Assembly (NCBI GenBank): GCA_037074615.1
Contig: CM073558.1
Location: forward strand, 15,607,001 to 15,671,000
Origin: Leucaena leucocephala
Taxonomy: Eukaryota; Streptophyta; Magnoliopsida; Fabales; Fabaceae
Direction of reading: 5' to 3'
DNA length: 64,000 nt
This document shows positions 1-11,759 of this stretch, in pieces (positions within the stretch are counted from its first letter, which is position 1; each line of letters opens with the position of its first letter). The notes below the pieces were generated by a model, which worked only from the letters and a program-made list of their open reading frames with translations, ran no database searches and was not told the DNA's origin. The position numbers and the translations under genes were made by a program.

Positions 1-441
1 GTAAAGTGTAAAGATCCAGGAAGGTTTATGGCAAATTTAACAGAATTGTAGGTCAAGGATTATGCACCATACTTTGAGAGACAAGGAATTATAACCTCTA
101 AGCTAGGAAGTTTTCAATTCAATAATTATATACTGCATTCTAACCCTGTTCATGATAGCTTCAAATTGAAATTTTTAGACATTTCAGGATTACAACAATT
201 GAAGGATATCGTCCAACATCAACAGAATTGCATGGCAAGTACAAAAGTGGATAATGCAGCAGTTATATCATCAAGACTATTTCCACTATCTTTTGGATAT
301 GCATATATTTTGTAAGTTGTGGATTATCTCTTAAGATAGATAAAAGCTATATCAACAAGATAGGATGAAGCAGATGGTACAGCATCCCAGGTTAATGGCC
401 AATTACTTAAGCTATACAAGGAGAACTTCAAGCCCCCATAA
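1..441 (+). pseudogene. Athila-like deleted pol remnant: unknown segment plus integrase fragments
   Basis: Conceptual translation gives a segment containing GSFQFNNYILHSNPVH and LDISGLQQLKD. It runs into an integrase core piece (FPLSFGYAYIL, VDYLLR, IKAISTR) and then directly into the integrase C-terminal end (QVNGQLLKLYKENFKPP, stop at 439-441). In-frame stops interrupt it, for example after YAYIL and after LLR. Element C has about 670 bp between the two integrase pieces (roughly 27003-27671), including the second Asp and the Glu of the DDE triad, so this copy cannot encode a working integrase. The same arrangement is at 14741-15130 in element B. Confidence 0.7.
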
Positions 442-2300
442 TACTCAGGTTGTCTCCTTCCTTTTTTCCCCACTTACAATAGTATGTTTTACATTATTTT
501 ACCATATACTTGAACTGTAAATTGTTGATTAAGTGTGGGGGAGGAGACCAAGTTAGTAGGGCTATAAAAATTAATAAGTTCATCTTAGATTCTAATTCAG
601 CTTTGTCCTCTTCATTACTTCAGCCTTTGCATGTGTTTCTCTACTTCTTTATATTGAGGACAATGTAGAAATTAAGACAATGTAGAAATTAAGTGTGGGG
701 GAGTAGTTTGTGAAATTGGTAACTAAAAATTAGATAATTGCTATGATTATGTATTCTGGTCGCAACCTTGAGATGTTATTATAACGACTAATATGTGCAA
801 AAATATCAAGTTTATTCTCTGTGAAAATTAGTTGTGACCAATTAACATGTTTGTCATGACCAGTAATTCTTACTTTGTGATTATTACCTGTTTGTTATGC
901 TTTAGTCATGATATGTGCTTATCTTTGTCGCGACTATAACTTTATGAATTTTGATCGTGACTGAATGGACACTTGGTCGTGACCTGTGCTTGTGTGTTTG
1001 TCAGGATTACTCTCTATGATCACGAGTCACGACCAATGTACATGTTCATCGCGACCAATATTCCATGTTTTCTAAAAAAAAAATCTCTGTGTAAAATAGT
1101 CGTGACTTGAAGACCTTTTTATCGCGACTAGAATCGAACTTCTACTAAAAAAATCTCTTATTTCATCAGAGTGTTGCTTGGTCTAACAGAAATTACTGTC
1201 ATGGTTTTAAAATTGAAGTTTGAACACATACTTTTGAACATTAGCAAGTTTGATGAAGTATGAGTTACTTGTTTCATTAATTGATTACTGGAAATTGTAC
1301 ACCATGAATGATTGATCTCATATATTCTGTTTAATATTCATGCAATCTTGTCATAGTGAGTTGATTAGGGTGAGTAAGCCAGATGAAAGGAATTTGAGCC
1401 TCCAATAGATACTCATTTACATTGTGTGACACCATCTAGTTTAGTAACTTTGCAGAACTTGTCTCAATCCTTGATTCAAAATCACATTATCTTCTCAGAA
1501 TTGTGAATATTATAGGGCATTTCTTTCAAAACCTTTTGCCCAAACAGTAGCCACATAAAAATTAAAATCCTTTGCTTACCCCTTTAAGACCTTCACTTTT
1601 TTTAAAAATTTTATCCTTAGTTAATGAATGCTGTACAGGATTTTTTCTGATGTGTTAGCCTTAACTGTGAAATAACTGATAAATTACACTACTTATTGGA
1701 TATTTGAACTTCAATATATTTGCTATCTGTTTCAATAGTGAAAGAAAAGAAAAGGAAAAGGAAAAAGTACAGAAAAGAGAAAAGAACAAAAGAAAGAAGA
1801 GATAGACCAGAAAGAATAAAAGCGATATTCAACTTGAATGAAAGGAAAATATTTGGTGATTTGTGGTACTCTCTGTAGTGCAATTTCAGATTAGATTAGA
1901 GAATTAAGATCATGTGTAGTATTTCATTAGTCATTGACATGTATTTCTATTTTATCATTTAGTCTTCCAACATTACAACCTGATAAAGACTCTTTGATTC
2001 ACAACTCTTGTGGCATGCAATGGTGGAGAAGTAGGATAGTTACTTTAATAAGAGAATGAGTGAAACACTACACCTTGTGAGGAAATTTTAACCTAGTTGC
2101 TTACTATGATTTCATTGCATGATTTGGATTCCTTGATTAATATGAGATTAGTTTGGACTGCTGCCAATTAAAAGGAAAAGGTTGATGATTACAAGTGCTT
2201 ATGCTAAATCTATCTTGCCAAATATGCTGAACATGAGTGTTTGAATTTCAATTTTGATCCATAATTTTGCTCGGAGGGCAAAAGCCAAGTGTGGGGGAGT
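442..2300 (+). other. 3' non-coding region of element A with polypurine tracts
   Basis: No gene is seen. The region contains the motif AAGTGTGGGGGAG three times, near 533, 693 and 2288. The last copy directly abuts the LTR at 2301 and is the likely polypurine tract that primes plus-strand DNA. Between them lie a cluster of GTCGCGAC-like palindromes (about 755-1135) and an A/G-rich tract (about 1738-1830). Element B has a homologous stretch at 15200-16611, so this is element sequence and not host DNA. The 64-residue minus-strand frame across the purine tract is a low-complexity shadow. Confidence 0.7.
755..1135. repeat. Cluster of GTCGCGAC-type palindromes, element A 3' region
   Basis: About a dozen copies of an 8-bp palindrome, GTCGCGAC, and variants GTCGTGAC, GTCACGAC, GTCGCAAC and ATCGCGAC are spaced roughly 20-40 bp apart, often within TTGGTC...GACC or TAGTC...GACC. 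The variants differ mainly by C-to-T or G-to-A changes at the CpG positions, as expected for deamination of methylated cytosine. Confidence 0.7.
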
Positions 2301-3457
2301 TGATAAACTCATATTTGTAGTGATTTTTAGTGTGTTTTAAGTGAGTTTTACTATTGATTTTATCCCTATTTACCAATATGATGAGCAATTAATTAATAAA
2401 ATTCAAATAGAGCAAGGGAAAGTTAATTGATTTATTTTAGTGATTATTTTGATAAATAATCTATCAAATTTCCACTTTGTAGTGACCAATCAGCATGTTA
2501 GACCAATTGACAACTAGATATGTAAGCTTGTGCTGGATCCAAGAGCTATAGAATCACATGGAACATGTGTTGGATCCAGATCTGATAATAGATTGCAAGT
2601 GGGAGATCAAGCAAGTGATGTAACAGAACAAAATTTCACACATCTAGCATTGTTCACGCACACACACCTCATCTAAATAGAATCACACGTTTCAACAGTA
2701 GCTCATGCATTCCACACATCATTCACACCATTTTAGCTACCCTTTACATCCTTCCACACCTATATGCACACTGTTGGAAATCGTGCCCTAGGGGCCAATC
2801 ATTGTCTTATGAACATTATTGATTTATGAATTTATTAATTGAATTATCATATTATTTGCATGTTTACTATGATGACCATCCTTGAATAATTCATGATATT
2901 ATCCTAAATGTCCCTGGTCGATCATCTATGTGGGAGCACAGATGAAATAAGACCAGTATGACTTTGAAGATGTATAGAGATATAAATCAAAGTCATAAGC
3001 ACATGTAAGAGTACAGGGTGTTGGACCGACCCGCTATAAGAGAACTGCATGGGTAACGTCATAAGCTTCTCTCATATACAAACCATGTCAATATGCCCTT
3101 TGACCTGATATCATCATGGATTCCTACATGACAAAAAGCTCAGCTTTGACCTAGTCAAAAGTCACTTTTGACCGAGTGATCATAAAGACTATGTTCGGGC
3201 TTAGTGGTTTTTCATGCGGAGGAATGTGAATGGTCAAGATGGAATTTGTCCCTCACATTCGTGGAGAGATATTACTGGGCCCCTCGATGAGTGAGTCTGA
3301 GAAATGTATGGCCATACTGTAATGGAAAGGTAGTTCCATTTCTATAGTCAGACTACTCAGGGATCGAGAAAGTAACGGTCAGGAATAGGAGGATGACATT
3401 ATCCATGCCTCATCCATGACCAAAATATCGCGTGACAGAAGGGACATGATATGGTTG

Positions 3458-3466
3458 TATAAAAGG
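3458..3466 (+). promoter_or_regulatory. TATA box of copia LTR
   Basis: TATAAAAGG lies in a block (TTGTATAAAAGGTTAC) conserved in every full-length copy of this LTR in the window, at a position fitting the U3/R border. In the oppositely oriented copies it reads CCTTTTATA. Confidence 0.6.
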
Positions 3467-3747
3467 TTACATCGTTTATCGATCCTCATATGATTTGGGT
3501 TGTTGTTATGTCTTGCTAGAGACCGCTTGCGACTTGTGGGCTAGTATAGCAAATGGCCCACTGCCAACTTCATATGGGCCTACAGGGTCACACACAAAAT
3601 AGCCCAACACGAGCTATGATGTCCAGATTCATTGAATCTAAGACATGTCTAGATTCAATGAATGATCCAGGGTGGATATATATATTTATTTATATTTATA
3701 TTCGTATATATATAAATTCGTATATATATTATATATGAGATATATGA

Positions 3748-4010
3748 GATTTAATTTATAAGGATAAATTAAATCTCTATCACGTTTGAAATTCGAAATT
3801 CAAATTGATAGGATATCTCATATAAGAGATATTTATAAGATTTAATTTATAAGGATAAATTAAATCTCTATCGCGTTTGAAATTCGAAATTCAAATTGAT
3901 AGGATATCTCATATAAGAGATATTTATAAGATTTAATTTATAAGGATAAATTAAATCCCTATCACGTTTGAATTTGAAATTCAAATTGATAGGATATCTC
4001 AAATTTGATT
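3748..4010 (+). repeat. 91-bp tandem repeat inside copia LTR (3 units)
   Basis: Units start with GATTTAATTTATAAGGATAA at 3748, 3839 and 3930, giving a 91-bp period. The last unit diverges at its end. Each unit contains short A/T-rich dyads. The copy number differs between LTRs of this family in the window. Confidence 0.8.
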
Positions 4011-5649
4011 TATGGGAATAAATCAAATATAACTCAGTCTCATCTTTATTTAAAGTTAAATAAATAGGTAATTAAATCTGTGGGACGGATTTAATATTAT
4101 TTTATTTAATTAGTTTCTTATAAAATTATACAATATATGATATTGTATCAATTCGGAATTAATATAAGATTAACTCCAAAATCCAATTAGGTTAAGTGGA
4201 AAAACGCATAGCATCCTCTATATCTGATTGGAGGAGCTACGTTTGAAAATAATACAGAACACAAAAGGCCGAACGGAATCTGCAAAAGGTTTACAGACAA
4301 GAAACTGCCAAAATAGAGACAGAGACTTGTGAAAGCCTTGGAGGGACAGGAGACGCTAGCACGTCGTTCGTGGTTGGAACGCTGTTCGTGTGGATACCAG
4401 TAGAGGAAGCCGACCTGAGGCGTCGACTTCTTGTGATCGGAAAGAGACCACCGTCCGCAGAGAGAATCTGTGAAGGTCGCTGAGGAACACTCCGTCGATT
4501 TCTTGCGATCAGAAAGAGATCACCACCCACGTAGAGAAGCTGTGAAATTCGCTGAGCAACACTAAGGGTAATGATTCTTTCCACTTGACTTAAACACATA
4601 CGGCAGATCCTGGCAAGGAATGGAAAATTTTAAAGTTTATTTCCGCTGCGTGTCTTCTAATTCCTTACACACACACCATCACATATCATAGGAGATACAT
4701 TAGGGGGAGCTGACTAAATTCTACATCAATCATCACTCCACTCATTCCACTCCATTCTCACTTTCCATTCCATCCATCACAGATATTGACGCCATTCTCG
4801 TTTCATCTCCATTTCTCTCTCCATCTTCATTTCTATTCTGCAACTTTCCTCTGTTCTAGTCAATAGAACCAGAGAAAAGTTATGCAGTTCATCTTTATCT
4901 TCTTCTATCATTTTCACTATGATTGTTGCTGTATTTTCTGTTGCTACTGAAGTTCATATGGCAATGCAAAGGCTAATCTACTAGGCCTTCTTGGAAATGA
5001 TGCTAAACTATAATCCTTGGGCTGAATAGGGAGATCATTGTGTCTTTAATTTAGAGTTAAATGTATCAAGTTGATGTAGTAAATTTTGTAATTATTGATG
5101 CAATTAGAGTAGTAGATGACAAAGAAGCAGGGAACCGAGTTGGATTTCTTATTTCTGCATAACTAACCTTTGACTATTTCTCATATTTGATTGAGTTGAA
5201 CATAGTTGTGATTAATTTAAGTGATTCTGTTTAATTCATATTCTACTATATCTTAGTTGAATGATTCATAATCTCTTTTAATGTCTGCGAGTTGTAGCTT
5301 TGATTGAGATTTAGCTAGCGAGTTGTTAGCTAACATATTCTAATTCAACTAGTCTAATCCTCATATTCTGTGGATAATGAAGGTAAGGTAATCTCCAAGG
5401 GAACACATTAGTCATTCATTAATCTCATCATCATAAACACTTCAAAGCATAAACAATAGCATAAGATTTGCCTCTAGTAGTTAGATTAAAACTCATCAAA
5501 CACATCTCTTTAACTTGTTAATTTGTGGCTCATTAGATTAATTAGGAACTTCTACATCCATTTAGGCTTCTTGTGAATCGACCTAGGTTAGCCTCCATTT
5601 TACTATTGGTTAGCTTAATTTTATTTAATAATTAAAATGATAGTTATTA

Positions 5650-5765
5650 GCCATAGTACTAGATAGGAAGACTAATCACATGTTCAAGACAAATATGCAT
5701 GACTTCAGCCATAGTACTAGATAGGAAGACTAATCACTCGTTCGAGACAAATATGCATGACTTTC
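5650..5765 (+). repeat. 58-bp tandem duplication at the edge of element A
   Basis: The string beginning GCCATAGTACTAGATAGG starts at 5650 and again at 5708, a 58-bp head-to-tail duplication of satellite sequence right beside the LTR end. Other satellite units have this block once. Confidence 0.6.
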
Positions 5766-7576
5766 GCAATGAAAGTCGACATTATAGAATGCTCATTGAA
5801 AGTTCACTTGGGTGGCGAGTTTTCCCTCAAATCTCTAAGGTTGTTAGAAGTTCCTTAGTACCAGCTAGAGAAGGTACATCGTTTGTCGTGATGAATATTG
5901 ACTAATTTCTCAACATAAGTTAGTATACTAGGGTGCTCATTAAAGGTTGAGGTGGGAGCTAACTTTTCTCTCAAGTCTGTAACTGTGCCCAAAGTTCACT
6001 AGTTCTAGCTGGAAATACCCAGTTGCAAGTTCATGATGGATATGAACGAATTGTAAAACTAAGCAGGACATTCTGGGTTCAACATTGAAGGCTGAAACGG
6101 TTGTGATCAGTGCAAAATGTACGATAATAGAGGCTAGAAGCACTATCTCGGGATACGTACAGATGGATGTCACAAAATAGTAGGAATTCAAGAATTCTTG
6201 TTGAATATTTAGATGGGTGGTGAGCTTTCATTCACTTCTGTAAGTGTGTAGAAAGCCCATAGTACTAGCTAGGAAGCCTAGATCACTCGTTCATGACGAA
6301 TATGCATAACATTCATAACAAAAGTGGACATTCTAGAATGCCTATTGAAAGTTCAGTTGTCTGGTGAGTTTTCACTCAAATCTTTAAGAGTGTTGGAAGT
6401 TCCCTAGTGCGAGCTAAAGAAGGTACATCTCCTGTTGTGATGAATATTGATGAATTTCTCAACATTATTCGGTATTCTAGTGTTGTCATTGAAGGTTGAG
6501 ATGGGTGGTGACTTTTCTCTAAAGTATGTAACTGTGCCTAAAGTTCCCTAGTTCTAGCTAGAAACACTTCGTCACTAGTTCATGATAGATATGCAAGAAC
6601 TTTTAAAGTAAACAAAATTTCTAGATTCAAAATTGAATTCAGAAACAGTTGTACAAAAAGTATGATAGTAGAGGCTAGAAACACAATCTCAAAAATGTAA
6701 GTGGATTCCACAACAAAAGTAGGCATTCTAGAATTCTTATTGAATGTTTAGATGGGTTGTGACTTTTTATTCACTTCTGTAAGTTTACACAAAGTTCCAA
6801 TAGTACTAGATAGGAAGACTAGATCACTCGTTCAAGGCAAATATGCATAACTTTCGCAACAAAAGTCAACATTATAGAATGCCCACTGAAAGTTCCCTTG
6901 GGTGGTGAGTTTTCCCTCGAATCTCTTAGGGTGTTAGAAGTTCCTTAGTACTAGCTAGAGCAGGTATATCACTTGTCATGATGAATATTGACAAATTTCT
7001 CAACATAAGTTGGTATCCATGGGTGCTCGTTGAAGGTTGAGGTGGGCACTGACTTTTCTCTGATGTATGTAATTATGCCCAAAGTTCTCTAGTTCTAGCT
7101 TGAAACACTTGGTCACTCGTTTGTGATGGATAGGCGCGAATTTTGAAACTACGCTGGAAATTCTTGATTCAACATTGAATGTTGAAATGATTGTGATCAG
7201 TGCAAATTTTGTGATAATAGAGGCTAGAAACACTATCTTAGGATACGTACGGATGGATGCCATAAATTGAATTCTTGTTGAATAGTTAGATGGGGGTCAT
7301 TTTCATTCACTTATGTAAGTGTGCGCAAAGTTCCCTAGTACAAGATAGGAAGACTAGATCACTTGTTCATGATGAATACATATGACTTTTATGTCAAAGT
7401 GAACATTGTAGAAGGCCCATTGGAAGATAAGTTGGGTGGTGAGTTTTCACTCAAACATGTAAGTGTTAGAAGTTCTTTAGTAAAAGCTAGAGAAGGTACA
7501 ACACTTGTCTTGATGAATAAGGATGAATTTCTCAACAAAAACGGTATTCTATGGTGCTTAATGAAGGTTGAGATGG
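5650..7576 (-). repeat. Complex satellite, reverse orientation, block 1
   Basis: This is the reverse complement of the satellite that fills 33926-58094. Recurrent blocks are CTAGGAAGACTAGATCACTC, GCATGACTTTCGCAAC, TCATGATGAATATTGA and GGTGGTGACTTTT. The ATATGCAT landmark returns near 5751, 6300, 6841 and 7376, giving a supra-unit of about 540 bp. Short open frames (60-90 residues) on both strands are repeat shadows: the same frames recur in other units with stops. Element A lies immediately to the left. Confidence 0.85.
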
Positions 7577-9338
7577 TGTAATGAATTGGAAGACACGCAG
7601 CAGAAATTAACTTAAAAAATTTTTCATTCCCTGCCAGGATCTACCGTATGTGTTTATGTCAAGTGGAAGGAAGTATTACCCTCAGTATTCAGTCGCGACT
7701 TTCTCAGCTTCTGGTTGCGACGTCTACAGCTTCTCTCCGTGACTCGTGATCTCTTTTCGATCGCAAGAAGTCGACGACTCAGGTTGGCTTCCTCTACTGG
7801 TATCCACACGAACAGCGTTCCAACCACGAACGACTTGCTAGCACCTCCTGTCCCTCCAGGGCTTACTCAAGAATTCATCATCTCCGTCTCTATTTTGACA
7901 GTTTCTTATCTATAAACCTTTTGCGGATTCCCGTTCTCATTTTTTTTTATCCCAACCATAGCTCCTAAATATTATATATATAGGATGCTTTGCGTGTTAC
8001 CACGGACTTCAATTTTTGGAATTAATCTTGTATTAATTTTGAAATTAATACAATATCATATATTGTATAATTTGATAAGAAACTAATTAAATAAATAGTA
8101 TTTGTATTAAATCTGTCCCACAGATTTAATTCACCCATTTATTTAATTTAAAATAAAGATAAGACGGAATTATATTTGATTTATTCTCATAAATCAAATT
8201 TGAGATATCATATCAATTTGAATTTCAAATTCAAACGTGATAGAGATTTAATTTAATCCTTATAAATTAAATCTTGTAAATATCTCTTATATGAGATATC
8301 ATATCAATTTGAATTTCAAATTCAAACGTGATAGAGATTTAATTTATCCTTATAAATTAAATCTTGTAAATATCTCTTATATAATATATATATATATATA
8401 GATTATATATATACGAATATAAATATAAATAAATATATACATTCACCCTGGATCATTCATTGAATATGGACATGTCTTAGATTCAATGAATCTAGACATC
8501 ATAGCTCGTGTTGGGCTATTTTGTGTGCGACCCTGTAGGCCCATATGAAGTTGGCAGTGGGCCATTTACTATAATGACTCACAAGTCGCAAGCGGTCTCT
8601 AGCAAGATATCACGACTACCCAAATCATATGAGGATCGATGAACGATGTAACCTTTTATACAACCATATCATGTCCCTTTTGTCACATGATATTTTGGTC
8701 ATGGATGAGGCATGTAGAATGTCATCCTCCTATTCCTGACTGTTACTTTCTCGATCCCTGAGTAGTCTAACTATAGAAATAGAACTACCTTTCTATTATA
8801 GTATAGCCATACATTTCTCAGACTCACTCATCGAGGGGCCCAGTAATATCTCTCGACGAATGTGAGGGACAAATTCCATCTTGACCATTTACATTCCTCC
8901 GCACAGAAAACCACTAAGCCCGAACATAGTCTTTATGATCACTCGATCAAAAGTGACTTTTGACTAGGTCAAAGCTGAGCGTTTGTCATGTAGGAATCCA
9001 TGATAATCTCAGGTCAAAGGGCATAGTGACATGGTTTGTATATGAAAGAAGCTTAACCCATGCAGCTCTCTCATAGCTAGTTGGTCTAACACCTTGTACT
9101 CTTACATGTGCCTATGACTTTGATTTATATCTCTATACATCTTTAAAGTCATACTGGTCTTATTTCATCTCTGCTCCCGCATAAATGACTGACTAGGGAC
9201 ATTTAGGATAAGATCATGAGTTATCTAAGGATGGTCATCACAGTAAACATACAAATAATATGATAACACAATTAATAAATTCATAAATCAACAATGTTCA
9301 TAAGACAATGATTGGCCCCTAGGGCACAATTTCTAACA
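7577..9338 (-). mobile_element. Solo LTR, Angela-like copia, TSD GATGG
   Basis: On the plus strand it runs TGTAATGAATTGGAAG...AATTTCTAACA (the minus-strand LTR reads TGTTAGAAATT...), 1762 bp. A perfect 5-bp duplication, GATGG, occurs at 7572-7576 and 9339-9343. The interrupted satellite reads AGATGGGTGGTGAC on both sides. The TATA box is at 8652-8660 on the minus strand. Two copies of the ~91-bp internal repeat are present (about 8220-8400), fewer than in other copies, followed by a TA microsatellite near 8384-8410. Confidence 0.9.
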
Positions 9339-10235
9339 GATGGGTGGTGACTTTTCTATGATGTCTGTAACTGTGCTCAAAGTTCCCTAGTTCTAGCTTG
9401 AAACAGTCGATCACTAGTTCGTGATGGATTGGCACGAATTTTGAAACTATGCTGGAAATTCTGGGTTCAACATTGAATGTTGAAATGGTTGTGATCATTG
9501 CAAAATGTATGATAGTAAAGGCTAGAAACACAATCTCAGGATACATACGGATGGATTCCACAATAAAATTAGGAATTCTAGAATTCTTGTTGAATATTTA
9601 GATGGGTGGTGACTTCTCATTCACTTATGTAAGTGTGCAGAGTTCCATAGTACTAGCCAGGAAGACTAGATCACCCGTTCATGGCGAATATGCATGACTT
9701 TTTGCCTCAAAAATAAACATTGTAGAATGCCCCATCGAAAGATCAGTTGGCTGGTCAGTTTCACTCAAATATGTAAGTGTGAGAAAGGAGGTGACTTTTC
9801 TCTGAATTCTTTAATTGTGCCTAAAGTTCCCTAGTTCTAGCTGGAAACACTCCATCACTAGTTCGTGATTATGTGCATGAACTTTGAAACTAAAAAAATT
9901 CTACATTCAACATTGAATGTTGAAACAGTTGTGAACAGTGCAAAAAGTACGATAGTAGAGGCTAGAAAAACAATCTTGGGAACATATGGATGGATTTGGC
10001 AACAAAAGTAAGCACTATTCTTATTGAATGTTTAGATGGGTTGGGACTTTTCATTCACTTCTGTAATTGTTAACAAAGCCCATAGTACTAGCTAGGAAGA
10101 CTAGATCACTCGTTCATTACGAATATGCATGACTTTCATAACAAAAGTGGACATTCTAGAATGCACATTGAAAGTTCATTTGGCTGGTGAGTTTTCACTC
10201 AAATCTGTAAGAGTTCAAAAGTTCCCTAGTGCGAG
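9339..10235 (-). repeat. Complex satellite, reverse orientation, block 2
   Basis: It continues the satellite after the solo LTR, in the same orientation and phase. It contains the inverted repeat TTCAACATTGAATGTTGAA (near 9466). It ends at the left edge of element B. The small frames, including one of 80 residues at 9319-9561 that crosses the LTR boundary, are shadows. Confidence 0.85.
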
Positions 10236-11640
10236 TGAAAAACTCATATTTGTAGTGATTTCTAGTGTGTTTAAAGTGAGTTTATTATTGATTTTATCCC
10301 CATTTATCAATATATTGAGTAGTTATTAAATAAAATAAAATTCAGAATAGTTGAGAATTAATTGATATAAATTTAGTGCTTAAAGTGAACAAATAATCTG
10401 TTTATTCTAATTTTCTATCACAGACCAATGCATTAAGGGAGAATGACAACTGGACTAAAGGAGTTGATGACATGTGACAGCACATGGACTAGATCTTGGA
10501 ATTGAGGAACATATTGCAAGTGGGAGATCATGCATATGCTGGCACATGGAGAAGCACTGTTCACGCACACATCTAGCACTGTTCATGCACACAACAGAAT
10601 CACACATTTTAGCAGTAGCTCATGCACTCCACACATCATTCACACTATTTCAGCTACCTTTTACATCCTTCCACACCTATATATACATCCACACTATTCC
10701 ATATCAGATGGTCTACTGCTGCCCATTCCAGAGACTGAGATCACTCACATTCTGCATCGTTCATCACTCCACATATATTCCATTCCATTCATGCCATTTC
10801 CCTTTCATTTCCATTTCTTTCTCTATTTTCTCTTCTGCAACTTTCCTCTGTTCTGTACAATAGAACTAGACGAAAGTTCTGCAGTTCATCTTCATCTTCT
10901 TCTATCATTTTCACCATGACTGCTGTTGCATTTTCTGTTGCTGCTAAACTTCAGATAGCAATGCAAGGCTAACCTGTGGTGCTCTATTGGAGATGATGCT
11001 GAGTTAGAATCCTTGAACTGAACAAGGAGTTCATTGTATCTTTTGTTCAGAGTTAATTGTATTGAGTTGATATATTTAATTCTTTAATTAATGATGCAAT
11101 TAGAGTAGTAGAGGACAAAGAAGTAGGGAACCGAGTTGGATATCTTATTTTTGCATAACTATCCTTTGATTGATTTGCATCTTTGATAGAGTTGAACTTG
11201 TAATTAATTGAAGTGATTCTGTTTAATTCATATTCTACTATCTTTGAGTTGAATAATTCATAATCTCCTTTAATTTCTGCGAGTTGTAGCTTTGATTAAG
11301 ATTTAGTTAGCAAGTTGTTAGCTAATAAATTCTAATTCAACTTATCAACTCATCATATTCTGTGGATAATTAAGGTAAGGTAATCTCTAAGGGAACACAC
11401 TTGTCATTCATTCATCTTATCATCATAAACACTAAAAACATAAACAATAGCATATAATTTACTTTTAGTAGTTAGATCAAAACTCATTAAACACCATCTC
11501 TTTAACTTGTTAATTTGTGGCTCATTAGATTAATTAGAAACTTCTACATCTATTTAGGCTCCTTGTGAATCGACCTAGGTTAGCCTCCACTTTACTATTA
11601 GTTAGATTAGTTTTGTTTGATAATAGAACGACAGTTATCA
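10236..11640 (+). repeat. 5' LTR of element B
   Basis: It starts TGAAAAACTCATATTTGTAG (TGATAA degenerated to TGAAAA) and ends ACAGTTATCA, 1405 bp. A primer binding site follows four bases later. A TATA-like TATATATAC lies at 10678-10686. The overlapping 129-residue frames at 10474-10919 come from C/T-rich U3/R sequence and are not conserved in the LTRs of A and C, so I do not call them genes. Confidence 0.85.
10678..10686 (+). promoter_or_regulatory. TATA-like box in Athila-like LTR (element B)
   Basis: TATATATAC within CACACCTATATATACATCC. The equivalent in element C is at 20110-20118. In element A the matching position reads TATATGCAC and is followed at once by the copia insertion. Confidence 0.45.
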
Positions 11641-11643
11641 AAA

Positions 11644-11661
11644 TGGCACCGTTGCCGGGGA
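11644..11661 (+). promoter_or_regulatory. Primer binding site, tRNA-Asp type (element B)
   Basis: TGGCACCGTTGCCGGGGA begins three bases after the LTR. It is complementary to the 3' end of plant tRNA-Asp (…CCCCGGCAACGGCGCCA) with one mismatch (A for G at the fifth base). A tRNA-Asp primer is characteristic of Athila-type elements. Confidence 0.85.
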
Positions 11662-11759
11662 GCCTTACTTGTTAAGGTTTCCTAAGCAATCTCTTGGCCA
11701 AAAATCATAAAAAGTAGATAGGTGTTTCAGTTTTTTCTGCGTATTTAGTGTTTTATCTT

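Larger units (their letters stand above)
2772..4669 (+). mobile_element. Solo LTR, Angela-like Ty1/copia, TSD CACAC
   Basis: It begins TGTTGGAAATCGTGCCCTAG and ends ATTCCTTACA, 1898 bp. It is flanked by a perfect 5-bp target duplication, CACAC, at 2767-2771 and 4670-4674. No internal coding region is present, so this is a solo LTR produced by LTR-LTR recombination. The TGTTGG...TATGCCCTAG-like start and the GAGATATTACTGGGCCC block resemble BARE-1/Angela LTRs as I recall them. The lineage name is an inference. Frames within it recur in every copy of the LTR and are not protein genes. Confidence 0.9.
1..5649 (+). mobile_element. Element A: 3' part of an Athila-like Ty3/gypsy retrotransposon
   Basis: The window opens inside this element. 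It reads from a decayed integrase remnant through about 1.86 kb of 3' non-coding DNA to a purine tract and a 3' LTR that starts TGATAAACTC and ends in a degenerate TTATTA. The LTR carries a nested copia solo LTR at 2772-4669. The internal remnant has the same pol deletion as element B, so A belongs to the same non-autonomous subfamily. Athila affiliation rests on related elements in the window (tRNA-Asp primer site in B and C) and on the conserved 'gaggacaatgtagaa...gtgtgggggag' tract that is common in Athila 3' regions. The 5' half lies outside the window. Confidence 0.8.
2301..5649 (+). repeat. 3' LTR of element A (Athila-like), split by a copia solo LTR
   Basis: It starts TGATAAACTCATATTTGTAG directly after the purine tract and ends GATAGTTATTA, a degenerate form of the ACAGTTATCA end seen in B and C. 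Removing the nested solo LTR and one target duplicate leaves about 1446 bp, close to the 1405 and 1443 bp of the B and C 5' LTRs. The nested insertion sits next to the TATA-like tract of this LTR (near 2761), so the promoter is probably disrupted. The short frames inside are not conserved and are not genes. Confidence 0.85.

Noticed and set aside
3553..3738. 61-71-residue frame MAHCQLHMGLQG... in copia LTRs
   Set aside because: It sits on the LTR sense strand just after the TATA box and ends in low-complexity TA repeats of varying length. It is conserved only because the LTRs are conserved. A leader peptide is possible but unsupported.
3670..3740. TA-rich tract as a possible origin or matrix attachment site
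   Set aside because: It is simple-sequence DNA within every copy of the copia LTR. Nothing in the sequence supports a specific function.
10474..10919. Two overlapping 129-residue frames in the 5' LTR of element B
   Set aside because: C/T-rich LTR sequence in two phases. The equivalent regions of the A and C LTRs do not keep either frame.
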